In this document: piece after piece, positions 50,074 to 58,133 of the stretch
Position numbering within the stretch: position 1 is the first letter of the stretch
Layout of the letters: each line of letters starts with the position of its first letter
Position numbers and translations under genes: made by a program
The notes under the pieces: model-generated
Databases searched by the model: none
The model's input: the letters and a program-made list of their open reading frames with translations, nothing else
Told to the model about the DNA's origin: nothing
From: Streptomyces sp. RKND-216
GTDB lineage: Bacteria; Actinomycetota; Actinomycetes; Streptomycetales; Streptomycetaceae
Direction of reading: 5' to 3'
Length of the DNA: 64,000 nucleotides
NCBI RefSeq assembly: GCF_004795255.1
Contig: NZ_SSBQ01000002.1
Coordinates: 3,677,501 to 3,741,500 of the forward strand

Positions 50074-51029
50074 GCCCGCACCTCCTCGGCGAGTGCCAGC
50101 GCGTCCGACGCCATCCGTGCGGTCGCCTCCGGGTCGCTCATCATCAGCGGCACCGCCCGGCAGCGGATGCCGGCCTCCTCGACCTCGTCGACCGCGCCCG
50201 CGTCGACCGTGTCGACGAGCCACCCGTCGAGCAGCCCGGAGCCGTAGTGCCGGGCGACGGCCGCGGCGGTGGACCGGACGCCGATCGCGGCGAGCACCTT
50301 GTCGGCCATGCCGCGGACCGGCGCGTCACCCACGATGGGGGAGAGGCCCACGACCGGCACGCCGGCCTCGGCGATGGCCTCCCGGATGCCGGGTACGGCG
50401 AGGATCGTGCCGATGCTCACCACCGGGTTCGACGGCGGGAACAGCACCACGTCCGCCTCGGCGATGGCCTCCAGGACACCGGGCGCGGGCTCGGCCTGGT
50501 CGGCGCCGACGGGCACGACGGCCTGCGCGTCCGGCTCGGCGCGCAGCCGGATCCAGTACTCCTGGAAGTGGAGCGCCTTGCGTTCGCCGCCCTCCTCGAC
50601 GGCGACGTGCGTCTCGACCCGGTCGTCCGTCATCGGAAGCAGCCGCACGCCCGGTCGCCAGCGCGCGCACAGCGCCTCGGTGACGGCGCTGAGGGGATAG
50701 CCGGCGCCGAGCATCTGCGTGCGGACGAGGTGCGTGGCGACGTCCCGGTCGCCGAGCCCGAACCACTGGGGCTGGACGCCGTACGCGGCCAGCTCCTCCT
50801 TCACCGCGAACGTCTCGCCCGCGCGGCCCCAGCCCTGCTCCTCGTGGATGCCGCCGCCGAGCGTGTACATCACGGTGTCGAGGTCGGGGCAGATCTTCAG
50901 CCCGAAGAGGTGGATGTCGTCCCCGGTGTTGCCGATGACGGTGATGTCCGCGTCCGGTGCGGCGGACTGGAGGCCGCGGAGGAAGCGGGCGCCGCCGATA
51001 CCCCCGGCCAGAACCACGATGCGCTGCAT
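50070..51029 (-). CDS. fbiA: 2-phospho-L-lactate/phosphoenolpyruvate transferase (CofD/FbiA)
   Basis: A 319-residue enzyme that joins the GDP- or guanylyl-activated 3-carbon acid to the deazaflavin Fo, giving F420-0 or dehydro-F420-0. The opening [17 protein letters not shown] (glycine-rich nucleotide loop), [49 protein letters not shown] and [21 protein letters not shown] are the CofD signatures. ATG at 51029. It is upstream of fbiB in a two-gene operon and 44 bases from the stop of the cysteine dioxygenase gene on the same strand, so readthrough from that gene is possible. Confidence 0.96.
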   Translation of the reverse strand: MQRIVVLAGGIGGARFLRGLQSAAPDADITVIGNTGDDIHLFGLKICPDLDTVMYTLGGGIHEEQGWGRAGETFAVKEELAAYGVQPQWFGLGDRDVATHLVRTQMLGAGYPLSAVTEALCARWRPGVRLLPMTDDRVETHVAVEEGGERKALHFQEYWIRLRAEPDAQAVVPVGADQAEPAPGVLEAIAEADVVLFPPSNPVVSIGTILAVPGIREAIAEAGVPVVGLSPIVGDAPVRGMADKVLAAIGVRSTAAAVARHYGSGLLDGWLVDTVDAGAVDEVEEAGIRCRAVPLMMSDPEATARMASDALALAEEVRA

Positions 51030-51073
51030 GACGGACAGTCTTGCAGCCCGGCCCGGCCGCAGGCAGCCGGGGC

Positions 51074-51607
51074 TCAGCGGGCGGTCGTCGCGCCGTCCGG
51101 CCGCACGGCCGTGGCGGGTACGGCTGCGGAGGGCACGGCCTCCGGGCGGACGGGGGCGTGCATGGGCATCTGCGTGAGGCCCGGGAAGTAGACGTGCAGG
51201 GTGACGGCCGGTTCGAGGCCGGTGTTGACGGCCTCGTGCACGTAGCCGGGGGCGAAGACCCGCTGCGCGCCGGACCGCAGCCGTCTGGTGCCGCCGCGGG
51301 AGTGCTCGGTGAGCTCGCCCTCCAGCACGGTCAGCACGCCGGACGACGGGCCGTGGTCGTGCCGTCCGCTGCCCTGCCCGGGCAGCCAGCTGAGCAGCCA
51401 CACCTCGTAGCCGGGGCCGGTGCGCAGCCGGTGGTACCAGCGGGTGGTGGCGTCGTAGCGCACCAGCGGCGCCCACGACGCGCGGTCGGCGGCCAGGGTG
51501 CGGGCCAGCCCGGCGAACTCCGCGACGGTCGTCGGGTGCGCGGGCGCGGGCTGGAGGAGGTGGCGGACGGCGAGCAGGTCGCCGGCGATCTGGACGTCGC
51601 TGTTCAC
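51074..51607 (-). CDS. Cysteine dioxygenase
   Basis: A 177-residue cupin-fold iron enzyme that oxidises L-cysteine to cysteine sulfinate. Ligand residues: GRHDHGPSSGVLTVLEGELTE (H83, H85) and PGYVHEAVNTG (H124). YEVWLLSWLPGQGSG is the usual first cupin strand. RYDATTRWYHRLRTGPGYEVW holds the substrate-carboxylate Arg/Tyr region. The GTG start at 51607 has only a weak ribosome site (GAAGG about 13 bases upstream), which matters because an upstream Cys-codon ORF (51662-51748) ends 54 bases before it. The C-terminal 30 residues are Pro/Ala/Val-rich and not conserved in cupins. Confidence 0.88.
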   Translation of the reverse strand: MNSDVQIAGDLLAVRHLLQPAPAHPTTVAEFAGLARTLAADRASWAPLVRYDATTRWYHRLRTGPGYEVWLLSWLPGQGSGRHDHGPSSGVLTVLEGELTEHSRGGTRRLRSGAQRVFAPGYVHEAVNTGLEPAVTLHVYFPGLTQMPMHAPVRPEAVPSAAVPATAVRPDGATTAR

Positions 51608-51661
51608 GGGGAAAGTCGCCTTCGTGCCGGAGGGGAGGGGGGTGTGGGTACCTCGGGTGCC

Positions 51662-51748
51662 TCAACAGCAGTGACAGCGACAGTGACCGGACGCAGCACC
51701 AGGGATCCCGCCGCGGCGGGCCGGAGTGAGCGAGCGGGTCACGGGCAT
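51662..51748 (-). CDS. 28-residue cysteine-rich leader peptide upstream of cysteine dioxygenase
   Basis: An uncatalogued ORF starts at ATG 51748 and stops at TGA 51664-51662. It begins MPVTRSLTPARR and ends GHCRCHCC: four cysteine codons in the last six, directly before the stop. No ribosome-binding site precedes the ATG. A perfect TTGACA 30 bases upstream predicts transcription starting at the ATG itself, so it would be a leaderless ORF. Poly-Cys leaderless ORFs are known as cysteine-responsive attenuators in mycobacteria; this fits that design but precedes a cysteine-consuming gene. Between its stop and the dioxygenase GTG lie 54 bases with a pyrimidine-rich stretch (51625-51650). Position, composition and spacing are seen; regulation is inferred. 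Confidence 0.75.
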   Translation of the reverse strand: MPVTRSLTPARRGGIPGAASGHCRCHCC

Positions 51749-51755
51749 GGGCACA

Positions 51756-51784
51756 AGGAGACCGGAGCCCGTGGGCGGTGTCAA
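51756..51784 (-). promoter_or_regulatory. Promoter of the Cys leader/cysteine dioxygenase transcript
   Basis: Minus strand: TTGACA (51784-51779), a perfect -35; a 17-bp spacer; TCTCCT (51761-51756), a poor -10; then 7 bases to the leader-peptide ATG (51748). The spacing places the transcription start at the ATG. Confidence 0.55.
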
Positions 51785-51901
51785 CCGGATGTCGCGTTTG
51801 GCGGCGAAGGTCTCACCGCTTCGAGTGACGTCGGGGACAGAAGGGTTTGTGTTCCGGTGATCGCGGACACATGGCGCACCATCCCGGCCCGTGAGCGCCG
51901 T

Positions 51902-51929
51902 TGTGAATCTGTGATCCGGTTGTGATCCG
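51902..51929 (+). repeat. Three TGTGA direct repeats in the whiB upstream region
   Basis: TGTGAATC (51902-51909), TGTGATCCG (51910-51918) and TGTGATCCG (51921-51929) are direct repeats about 280-300 bases before whiB. They could be half-sites for a regulator of whiB or of the divergent Cys leader. Confidence 0.5.
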
Positions 51930-51973
51930 CTTCGCTTCGGTCTGCGGTCGGGAACGTGATCGACGGCTGAGTC

Positions 51974-51988
51974 GTCACTCAGGGCGGG
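51974..51988 (+). promoter_or_regulatory. Candidate BldD box upstream of whiB
   Basis: GTCACTCAGGGCGGG fits the first part of the BldD consensus nTnACnC(A/T)GnGTnAn (T, AC, C, A, G and G match; the last T and A do not). BldD is known to repress whiB in Streptomyces, which raises the likelihood, but the site is about 220 bases before the start codon. Confidence 0.4.
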
Positions 51989-52103
51989 AGAGTGCCACGG
52001 GCGGATCGCCCGGTACGACTGTCATAGTTTGTGGAGAATTGAACACTTTCTGCAAGCTCTTGGTTCCGCAGAGTGAATATCGGGCTCAATAGCAGATCTC
52101 AGC

Positions 52104-52133
52104 TTGACCCTCCCGGATCGGCGCACTTGTAAT
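52104..52133 (+). promoter_or_regulatory. whiB promoter
   Basis: TTGACC (52104-52109) and TGTAAT (52128-52133) with an 18-bp spacer form a good vegetative-type promoter. The predicted start near 52140 gives a leader of about 68 bases before the whiB ATG. The surrounding 52016-52140 is the most AT-rich stretch of the window. S. coelicolor whiB has two promoters; a second one probably lies upstream and was not resolved. Confidence 0.55.
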
Positions 52134-52207
52134 TTCACACGTGTCGTTCAGGCGGGATCGATAACGACGACATCACGGGGAAGCAAAGACAGACGAGGGG
52201 CGCGCAC

Positions 52208-52471
52208 ATGACCGAGCTGGTGGAGCAACTGCTGGTCGAAGAGGCGGACGAGGAACTCGGCTGGCAGGAGCGCGCGCTGTGCGCCCAGACCGATCCCGAG
52301 TCGTTCTTTCCCGAGAAGGGCGGTTCCACGCGAGAGGCGAAGAAGGTCTGTCTCGCGTGCGAAGTCCGGTCCGAGTGTCTCGAATACGCACTCGCCAACG
52401 ACGAACGTTTCGGAATCTGGGGCGGACTGTCCGAGCGCGAGCGCCGACGGCTGAAAAAAGCTGCGGTCTGA
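52208..52471 (+). CDS. whiB: WhiB sporulation regulator
   Basis: An 87-residue iron-sulfur transcription factor. The four cluster cysteines are C25, C48, C51 and C57 (ALCAQTDP, VCLACEVRSEC); the G-I-W-G-G turn is 69-73, followed by the basic DNA-binding tail SERERRRLKKAA. Length and sequence match Streptomyces WhiB as I remember it, differing from the S. coelicolor protein only near residues 11-12. WhiB acts with WhiA to switch aerial hyphae from growth to sporulation septation. The ATG follows acgaggggcgcgcac. It is monocistronic with a long upstream control region. Confidence 0.97.
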   Translation: MTELVEQLLVEEADEELGWQERALCAQTDPESFFPEKGGSTREAKKVCLACEVRSECLEYALANDERFGIWGGLSERERRRLKKAAV

Positions 52472-52497
52472 CCCGCGGTGGCCGACCCGCGGTGGCC
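52470..52497 (+). repeat. Two-copy 14-bp tandem repeat after whiB
   Basis: GACCCGCGGTGGCC is repeated head to tail (52470-52483, 52484-52497), the first copy overlapping the whiB stop codon. The rest of the 282-bp gap to the next gene holds no recognisable structure apart from a TAGTGT -10-like box at 52667-52672. Confidence 0.75.
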
Positions 52498-52753
52498 GAC
52501 CACCGGTGACGTCCCGGCGGCCGTGACGCGGGGCGGCGGACGGCGCGACGCGACGGGGCGGCGAGCGGAGGCCTGCACCGGCGGCGATCCCGCTCTCCGC
52601 CCGCACTCCGCGAGCGCGGCGGAGCCCCGTACGCGGGCGGACGGCGCCACCTCGGCGCCACTCCTCTAGTGTGGGCCCGTCCGAGACGCGTCCGGCCCCG
52701 CCTCGCGGGGGCGCGCGTCCACCGCCGTCCACTCAAACGGGGCCTGTACCTCG

Positions 52754-55700
52754 ATGTCCGTGCACAGTCATTCGGCGGCCCAACACCAGGCGGCCACACC
52801 TGACTTCCCCCGGCACGTCGTCACCGCCGTGCTCGTCTCCCACGACGGCGCGCGCTGGCTGCCCGAAGCACTGTCGGGACTGATCGGGCAGGAGCGCCCG
52901 GTCCAGAACGTCATCGCCGCCGACACCGGAAGCGCCGACGACTCCGCCCGCCTGGTCACCGACGCCCTCGGTACCGACCGGGTCCTGCACATGGCCCGGC
53001 GCACGGGCTTCGGCGCGGCCGTCGAGGAGGCCGTCCGCACCGCGGGCGAACTCACCCCCGACGACCTGCCGTACCTCAAGCGCCCCAGCGGCTGGGACCC
53101 CGTCACCCGCACCTGGCACGACGAGGCGTACGACATGCCCGAGCTGCCGCACGGCGAACCCGTGCAGTGGCTCTGGCTCCTGCACGACGACTGCGCCCCG
53201 GCCCCCGACGCCCTGCACCACCTGCTGCGGGTCGTGGACGCCGATCCGTCCGCCACCGTCGCCGGCCCCAAGCTGCGCAGCTGGTACGACAGCCGTCAGC
53301 TCCTCGAGACCGGCGTCACCATCGCCAACAGCGGCCGTCGCTGGACCGGCATCGAACGCCGCGAGCAGGACCAGGGCCAGCACGACCAGGTGCGCCCGGT
53401 GCTGTCGGTGTCCACCGCCGGCATGCTGATCCGCCGCGACGTCTTCCTCGCACTCGGCGGCTTCGACCGCCGTCTGCCACTGATGCGCGACGACGTCGAC
53501 CTGTGCTGGCGCGCCAACGCCGCCGGCCACCGCGTGCTCGTCGTCCCCGACGCCCACATGCGGCACGCCGAGGCCGCCTCCCGCGAACGCCGTCCCGTCG
53601 ACTGCGTCGGGCGCGGCGGAGGCGCCAGCCCGCACAAGGTGGACAAGGCGGGCGCCGTCTACACGATGCTGGCCAACGCCCCCGCCCGCGGGCTGCCGTG
53701 GGTGCTGCTGCGGCTCGTCTTCGGCACTCTGCTGCGCACCCTCGCCTATCTCGTCGGCAAGGTCCCCGGCCAGGCGCTGGACGAGGTGTCCGGCCTGGTC
53801 GGCACCCTGCTGCGGCCGGTGCGCATCCTCGGGGCCCGCAGGCGCCGGGGCAAGCCGGTGGTCGACCACCGCGACCTGCGCCCGCTCTTCCCGCCGCCCG
53901 GCGCGACCGTACGGGCCACCGTCGAACAGGTCGTCAGCAACTTCGCCGGCCGCGCCGAACCCGAACGGTCCTCCGGCGGCCGGCACGGCGCCGTCGAGTC
54001 GGGACCGACCGACGAGGACGCCGACTTCCTCGAGGTCGAGCAGTTCGCCCGGATGAAGCGCCTCGCGCAGAAGCCCGGACCGCTGCTCTTCGCCGTCCTG
54101 CTGCTCGTCTCGCTGATCGCCTGCCGTGCGCTGCTCTCCGGCGGCTCCCTCGCCGGCGGCGCACTCCTTCCCGCGCCGGAGAGCGTGTCCGACCTGTGGG
54201 CCCGGTACACCGACGCCTGGCACCCCGTGGGCATCGGCGGCACCCAGACCGCGCCGCCCTACCTCGCGGTGCTCGCGCTCGTCGCCACCCTCCTCTTCGG
54301 CAGCACCGGCACCGCGCTCACCCTGCTGCTGGTCTGCTCCGTGCCGCTGGCCGGCCTCACCGCCTACTTCGCCTCCCGGCCGCTCGTCGACTCCCGCCTG
54401 GTGCGCGCCTGGGCCGCCGTCGCGTACGCCTTCCTGCCCGCCGCCACCGGCGCCCTCGCGGGCGGCCGCATCGGCACGGCGGTACTCGCCGTCGTGCTGC
54501 CCCTGCTCGCCCGCACCGCCGTGGCCGCGAGCGGCCTGCGCGGACGGCCCTCCTGGCGCGCCGTCTGGGCGTACGCGCTGCTGCTCACCTTCACCACCGC
54601 CTTCACGCCCGTGACCTGGCCGATCGGCGTACTCCTCGCCCTCGCCCCGGTGGTGCTCGCGCAGCGCCGCGGCGACGGCGTCGCGGGCGCCGCACTCCGC
54701 GCCGCGGTCGTCGCCGTCACCCCGGCCCTGCTGCTCGCCCCCTGGTCGCTCGCCCTGCTGACCAGTCCCTCCCGCCTCTTCACCGAGGCGGGGCTGCCCT
54801 ACGGCACCGGTGCCGCCGACGCGCTCGACCTGGCCACCCTCTCCCCAGGCGGCCCCGGCGCGGCCGGGGGACTGCTGCTCGCGGGCATCGTGCTGGCCGC
54901 GCTCGCCGCACTGCTGCGCGCCGACCGGCAGACGCCCGTACGCGCCGCCTGGACCGTCGCCCTCACGGGCCTGGTCTTCGCGGGGCTCGCGAACGCCCAG
55001 GGCTGGGCCGGCCCCGCCACCCTGGTCTACGGGATCGCGCTGCTGGCCGCCGCCGCCGTCGGCGCCGAGGGCGCACGCGAACGGGTTGCCTCGCAGAACT
55101 TCGGCTGGAAGCAGCCGGTCGCCGCGCTGATCGCCGCCGCCGCCGTCGCCGCGCCCCTGCTGTCCGCTGTCGGCTGGATGATCGACGGCGCGCACGAGCC
55201 GCTGACCCGACGCAGCCCCGTCCAGGTCCCCGCCTTCGTCGCCGAGGAGAGCAACACCGAGGACCAGGCCCGCACCCTCGTCCTCGACGGAGAGGAAGGC
55301 GGCGACGCGACCGCCACCGGCCAGGTGTCCTACGCCGTGGTCCGTGGCTCCGGCGCCCGCCTCGGCGACGCCGACCTCGCGGCCGCGGCCGTCCGCGACA
55401 CCCGCTTCGACGAGACCGTCGCGCACCTCGTCGCCGGCTCCGGCGCCGAGCAGACCAGGCGCCTCGGTGACTACGCCGTGGCCTACGTGCTCGTCCGGGA
55501 GGGCGCGCCGCGGCAGTTGAGCCGCACGCTGGACGCCACACCCGGCCTCACCCGGCTCAGCCAGGAGGACGGCAGCGCCCTGTGGCGGGTGGACGCCGAG
55601 GTGGCCCGGATCCGGATCGTCCCCGGCGAGGAGAAGTCCGGGGACGGAACCGGCGCCGCGCCGGGGCCGGTACTCGTGCCCGCCGGGCCGGTCGAGGCGC

Positions 55701-56467
55701 ACACCGACCTCCCGTCGGGCTCCGACGGGCGCGTGCTGCGCGTTGCCGACCGTGCGGACACCGGCTGGCGCGCCACACTGGACGGCCGCGAACTGACCGC
55801 CGTCACCGTCGACGGCTGGGCGCAGGGCTTCGAACTCCCCGCCGAGGGCGGCCGCCTGGACCTCACCTACGAGACTCCGGTCACCCACACCGTGTGGCTG
55901 TGGACGCAGGCCGCGCTGGTCCTCGTCGTCCTCGTGCTCGCGCTGCCCGGCCGGCGCCGCGACGTGGACGACGACCTGCCCGAGGAGGAGACCGTCCCGG
56001 CGGAGCCCGTCGCCGGGGAGGGCCGCCGCGCCCGCCGCCTGCGGGCCGCGGCCGCCGAGGCCGAGGGCGCGGACCGGACGGCCGCGGAGCCGGACCCGGC
56101 CGACGGAGTACCCGGACACAGCCCCGACGCCGACGGACCGGCCGACGCCGAGCCGGGCTTCGAGCAGCCGCCCGCGCCCCCGATGCCCGAGCAGGTCCCC
56201 TACGGCCAGTACGCCGACCAGTACGGCACCGGATACCCCGACCCGTACGGTCAGGCCACCGTCCCCGCGCAGGGCGGCTACGGGGACGACCCGTACACGG
56301 GATACGACGGCGACGGTCAGGAGCCGTACGCGCAGCAGCCGTACGTGCCCGGACAGCAGTACGGCGAGTGGGACGGGCAGCAGCCGCAGCAGCCCCCGCA
56401 GAGTTACGGCTACGACCCCCGGACCGGCGGAGGAACGCCGTACGGCGACAGGAGTGAGAACCAGTGA
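52754..56467 (+). CDS. Very large membrane glycosyltransferase family 2 protein
   Basis: A 1237-residue protein. Residues about 20-300 form a GT2 domain (VTAVLVSHDGARWLPEALSGLIGQ, WLWLLHDDCAPAPDALHHLL with the D-D metal site, GFDRRLPLMRDDVDLCWRANAAGHRVLVVPDA). Two hydrophobic stretches near 320-355, then from about 430 to 810 a series of some 12 helices of a GT-C-like membrane domain; an extracytoplasmic beta-rich part (about 810-1050) and a final helix (VWLWTQAALVLVVLVLAL). The cytosolic end (about 1080-1237) is acidic, then Tyr/Gln/Gly/Pro-rich (YGQYADQYGTGYPDPYGQ). It resembles actinobacterial arabinogalactan/surface-glycan transferases in plan; substrate unknown. Its stop overlaps the DUF5719 start. 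Confidence 0.8.
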   Translation: MSVHSHSAAQHQAATPDFPRHVVTAVLVSHDGARWLPEALSGLIGQERPVQNVIAADTGSADDSARLVTDALGTDRVLHMARRTGFGAAVEEAVRTAGELTPDDLPYLKRPSGWDPVTRTWHDEAYDMPELPHGEPVQWLWLLHDDCAPAPDALHHLLRVVDADPSATVAGPKLRSWYDSRQLLETGVTIANSGRRWTGIERREQDQGQHDQVRPVLSVSTAGMLIRRDVFLALGGFDRRLPLMRDDVDLCWRANAAGHRVLVVPDAHMRHAEAASRERRPVDCVGRGGGASPHKVDKAGAVYTMLANAPARGLPWVLLRLVFGTLLRTLAYLVGKVPGQALDEVSGLVGTLLRPVRILGARRRRGKPVVDHRDLRPLFPPPGATVRATVEQVVSNFAGRAEPERSSGGRHGAVESGPTDEDADFLEVEQFARMKRLAQKPGPLLFAVLLLVSLIACRALLSGGSLAGGALLPAPESVSDLWARYTDAWHPVGIGGTQTAPPYLAVLALVATLLFGSTGTALTLLLVCSVPLAGLTAYFASRPLVDSRLVRAWAAVAYAFLPAATGALAGGRIGTAVLAVVLPLLARTAVAASGLRGRPSWRAVWAYALLLTFTTAFTPVTWPIGVLLALAPVVLAQRRGDGVAGAALRAAVVAVTPALLLAPWSLALLTSPSRLFTEAGLPYGTGAADALDLATLSPGGPGAAGGLLLAGIVLAALAALLRADRQTPVRAAWTVALTGLVFAGLANAQGWAGPATLVYGIALLAAAAVGAEGARERVASQNFGWKQPVAALIAAAAVAAPLLSAVGWMIDGAHEPLTRRSPVQVPAFVAEESNTEDQARTLVLDGEEGGDATATGQVSYAVVRGSGARLGDADLAAAAVRDTRFDETVAHLVAGSGAEQTRRLGDYAVAYVLVREGAPRQLSRTLDATPGLTRLSQEDGSALWRVDAEVARIRIVPGEEKSGDGTGAAPGPVLVPAGPVEAHTDLPSGSDGRVLRVADRADTGWRATLDGRELTAVTVDGWAQGFELPAEGGRLDLTYETPVTHTVWLWTQAALVLVVLVLALPGRRRDVDDDLPEEETVPAEPVAGEGRRARRLRAAAAEAEGADRTAAEPDPADGVPGHSPDADGPADAEPGFEQPPAPPMPEQVPYGQYADQYGTGYPDPYGQATVPAQGGYGDDPYTGYDGDGQEPYAQQPYVPGQQYGEWDGQQPQQPPQSYGYDPRTGGGTPYGDRSENQ

Positions 56468-58017
56468 ACCGCACCACCCTCACCCTCATCGGCGTGACGA
56501 CGGCGCTCGCGGCGGTCACCGGAGTCGCCGCGCTGACCGCGCCCGCGCCGCAGAGCCCGGACCAGGCGCCCGTCGCCGAACGGTTGCCGGTGCAGCGGTC
56601 CACTCTCGTCTGCCCCGAGCCGTCCTCCTCCGACCTGGCTGAGACCCGTTACACGGCCTTCAGCCCGCCGAACAAGACCGAGGGCGAGGGCGAGGCCGCG
56701 CTGCTGCCGGTCCCGGAGAAGGACACCGGTCTCACCGACGACCCGGAGAAGGGCGGCAAGGACGACAAGGGCGATGGCAAGGACGACAAGGACCCGCAGG
56801 ACGGTGAAGGCGAACAGCCGGACCCCGTACTGCCGTTGAAGAAGCCCGGCACGCCCGTCACCGACACCGACGGCAGCGCCGACGCGCCGGCCCTCGCCGG
56901 CTCCGCCGACGGGCCGTTCGCGCCCGGCTGGACGGTGCAGCAGACCACCGTCGTCAGCGCCGGTACCGGGCGCGGTCTGCACGGCACTGCCTGCTCGGCC
57001 CCCGACACGGACTTCTGGTTCCCCGGCGCCAGCACCGCCGAGGACCGGCAGGACTTCGTCCACTTGACCAACCCGGACGACACCGCGGCCGTCGTGGACC
57101 TGGAACTGCACAGCAAGGACGGCGCCCTGCCGGGGGAGAACGGGCGGGGCCTGACCGTGCCGCCGCGCTCGACGCTGCCGGTGCTGCTGTCCACGCTGAC
57201 CGACGAGCCCGTCACCAACGTCACTGTGCACGCCGTGGTCCGCGCCGGCCGGGTCTCCGCACAGGTGCACGCGTCCGACGAGAAGCTCGGCGGCGACTGG
57301 CTGCCGCCCGCAGGCGTGCCGCGGCCCACCGCCGTGCTCCCCGGTATCCCCGCCGACGCCACCTCCGTACGCCTGGCGGTGCACGCCCCCGGCGACAGCG
57401 ACGCCGACCTCAAGGTGGGCGTCGCCACGCCCAACGGCACCATCACTCCGGCCGGCCTCGAGACGCTGCACGTGAAGGCCGGCATGACCGCCGCCGTCGA
57501 CCTCGACGACCTCACCCAGGGCGCCGCCGCCTCGCTGGTCCTCACCCCGACCGAGAGCGGGGACGAGACGCCTATCGTCGCCGCCGCGCGGATCACCCGC
57601 GGGAAGAAGGGCGAGCAGGAGACCGCATTCCTCACCGGCACCCAGCCGGTCGAACAGCGCGCGACCGCAGCGGACAACCAGGAAAAGGGCTCCACGCTCT
57701 CCCTCCTCGCCCTCGACGGCCAGGCGAAGGTTCGCGTCACCGCCTCCGCAGGCAGCGAGGGCGGGTCCCCGCAGAGCAGCACCTACACGCTGAAGCCGGG
57801 CACCACCACCGCTGTCGAGGCTCCACGTCCGAAGGGCGCCGAGGGCACCTACGCGCTGACCGTGGAACGCCTCTCCGGCGGCACGGTCTACGCCGCCCGC
57901 ACCCTCGCCGAGGAGGACGGCGGCGTGCCGGCGTTCACCGTGCAGACGCTGCCGGACGACCGTGGCCGGGTCGCCGTACCGGAGGCCGGACAGGACCTCT
58001 CCGTCCTGCAGCGCTGA
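56464..58017 (+). CDS. DUF5719 family secreted or membrane-anchored protein
   Basis: A 517-residue protein with an N-terminal signal anchor (LTLIGVTTALAAVTGVAALTAPAP). A Lys/Asp/Glu-rich disordered segment lies at about 75-125 (EKGGKDDKGDGKDDKDPQDGEGE). The rest is a beta-rich repeat of DUF5719 type: TACSAPDTDFWFPGAS, FVHLTNPDDTAAVVDLELHSKDG, LTVPPRSTLPVLLSTL, VTNVTVHAVVRAGRVSAQVHASD. It starts at GTG 56464 overlapping the stop of the large glycosyltransferase (GTGA), so they are made together and probably work together outside the membrane. No enzymatic motif is evident. Confidence 0.82.
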   Translation: MNRTTLTLIGVTTALAAVTGVAALTAPAPQSPDQAPVAERLPVQRSTLVCPEPSSSDLAETRYTAFSPPNKTEGEGEAALLPVPEKDTGLTDDPEKGGKDDKGDGKDDKDPQDGEGEQPDPVLPLKKPGTPVTDTDGSADAPALAGSADGPFAPGWTVQQTTVVSAGTGRGLHGTACSAPDTDFWFPGASTAEDRQDFVHLTNPDDTAAVVDLELHSKDGALPGENGRGLTVPPRSTLPVLLSTLTDEPVTNVTVHAVVRAGRVSAQVHASDEKLGGDWLPPAGVPRPTAVLPGIPADATSVRLAVHAPGDSDADLKVGVATPNGTITPAGLETLHVKAGMTAAVDLDDLTQGAAASLVLTPTESGDETPIVAAARITRGKKGEQETAFLTGTQPVEQRATAADNQEKGSTLSLLALDGQAKVRVTASAGSEGGSPQSSTYTLKPGTTTAVEAPRPKGAEGTYALTVERLSGGTVYAARTLAEEDGGVPAFTVQTLPDDRGRVAVPEAGQDLSVLQR

Positions 58018-58020
58018 GCC

Positions 58021-58070
58021 ACCGGACGGTCCGGACCGGCGCCTGCGCCGCCCCGGCCGGCCCGTCCGGT
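58021..58070. terminator. Candidate terminator between DUF5719 and metallopeptidase-like genes
   Basis: A 9-bp perfect stem (58021-58029 with 58062-58070) encloses further CCGG-rich pairs. It lies directly after the DUF5719 stop in a region dense in GGTCCGG repeats. Confidence 0.4.
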
Positions 58071-58103
58071 CCGGGGCCCGCCTCGGTCCGTCCGCTCCGG
58101 ACC

Positions 58104-58133
58104 GGTCCGGCTCAGTCCGGTCCGGCTCAGTCC
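58104..58133. repeat. Perfect 15-bp tandem duplication
   Basis: GGTCCGGCTCAGTCC occurs twice head to tail (58104-58118, 58119-58133). The second copy covers the stop codon of the metallopeptidase-like gene (58127-58129), so the duplication could have altered its C-terminus or supplied its stop. Confidence 0.8.

Noticed and set aside
51781..51978. 65-codon minus-strand ORF (MTTQPSITFP start) between the Cys leader and whiB
   Set aside because: Its codons do not show the high third-position GC of every real gene here, it has no ribosome site, and it overlaps the promoter elements assigned to both neighbours.
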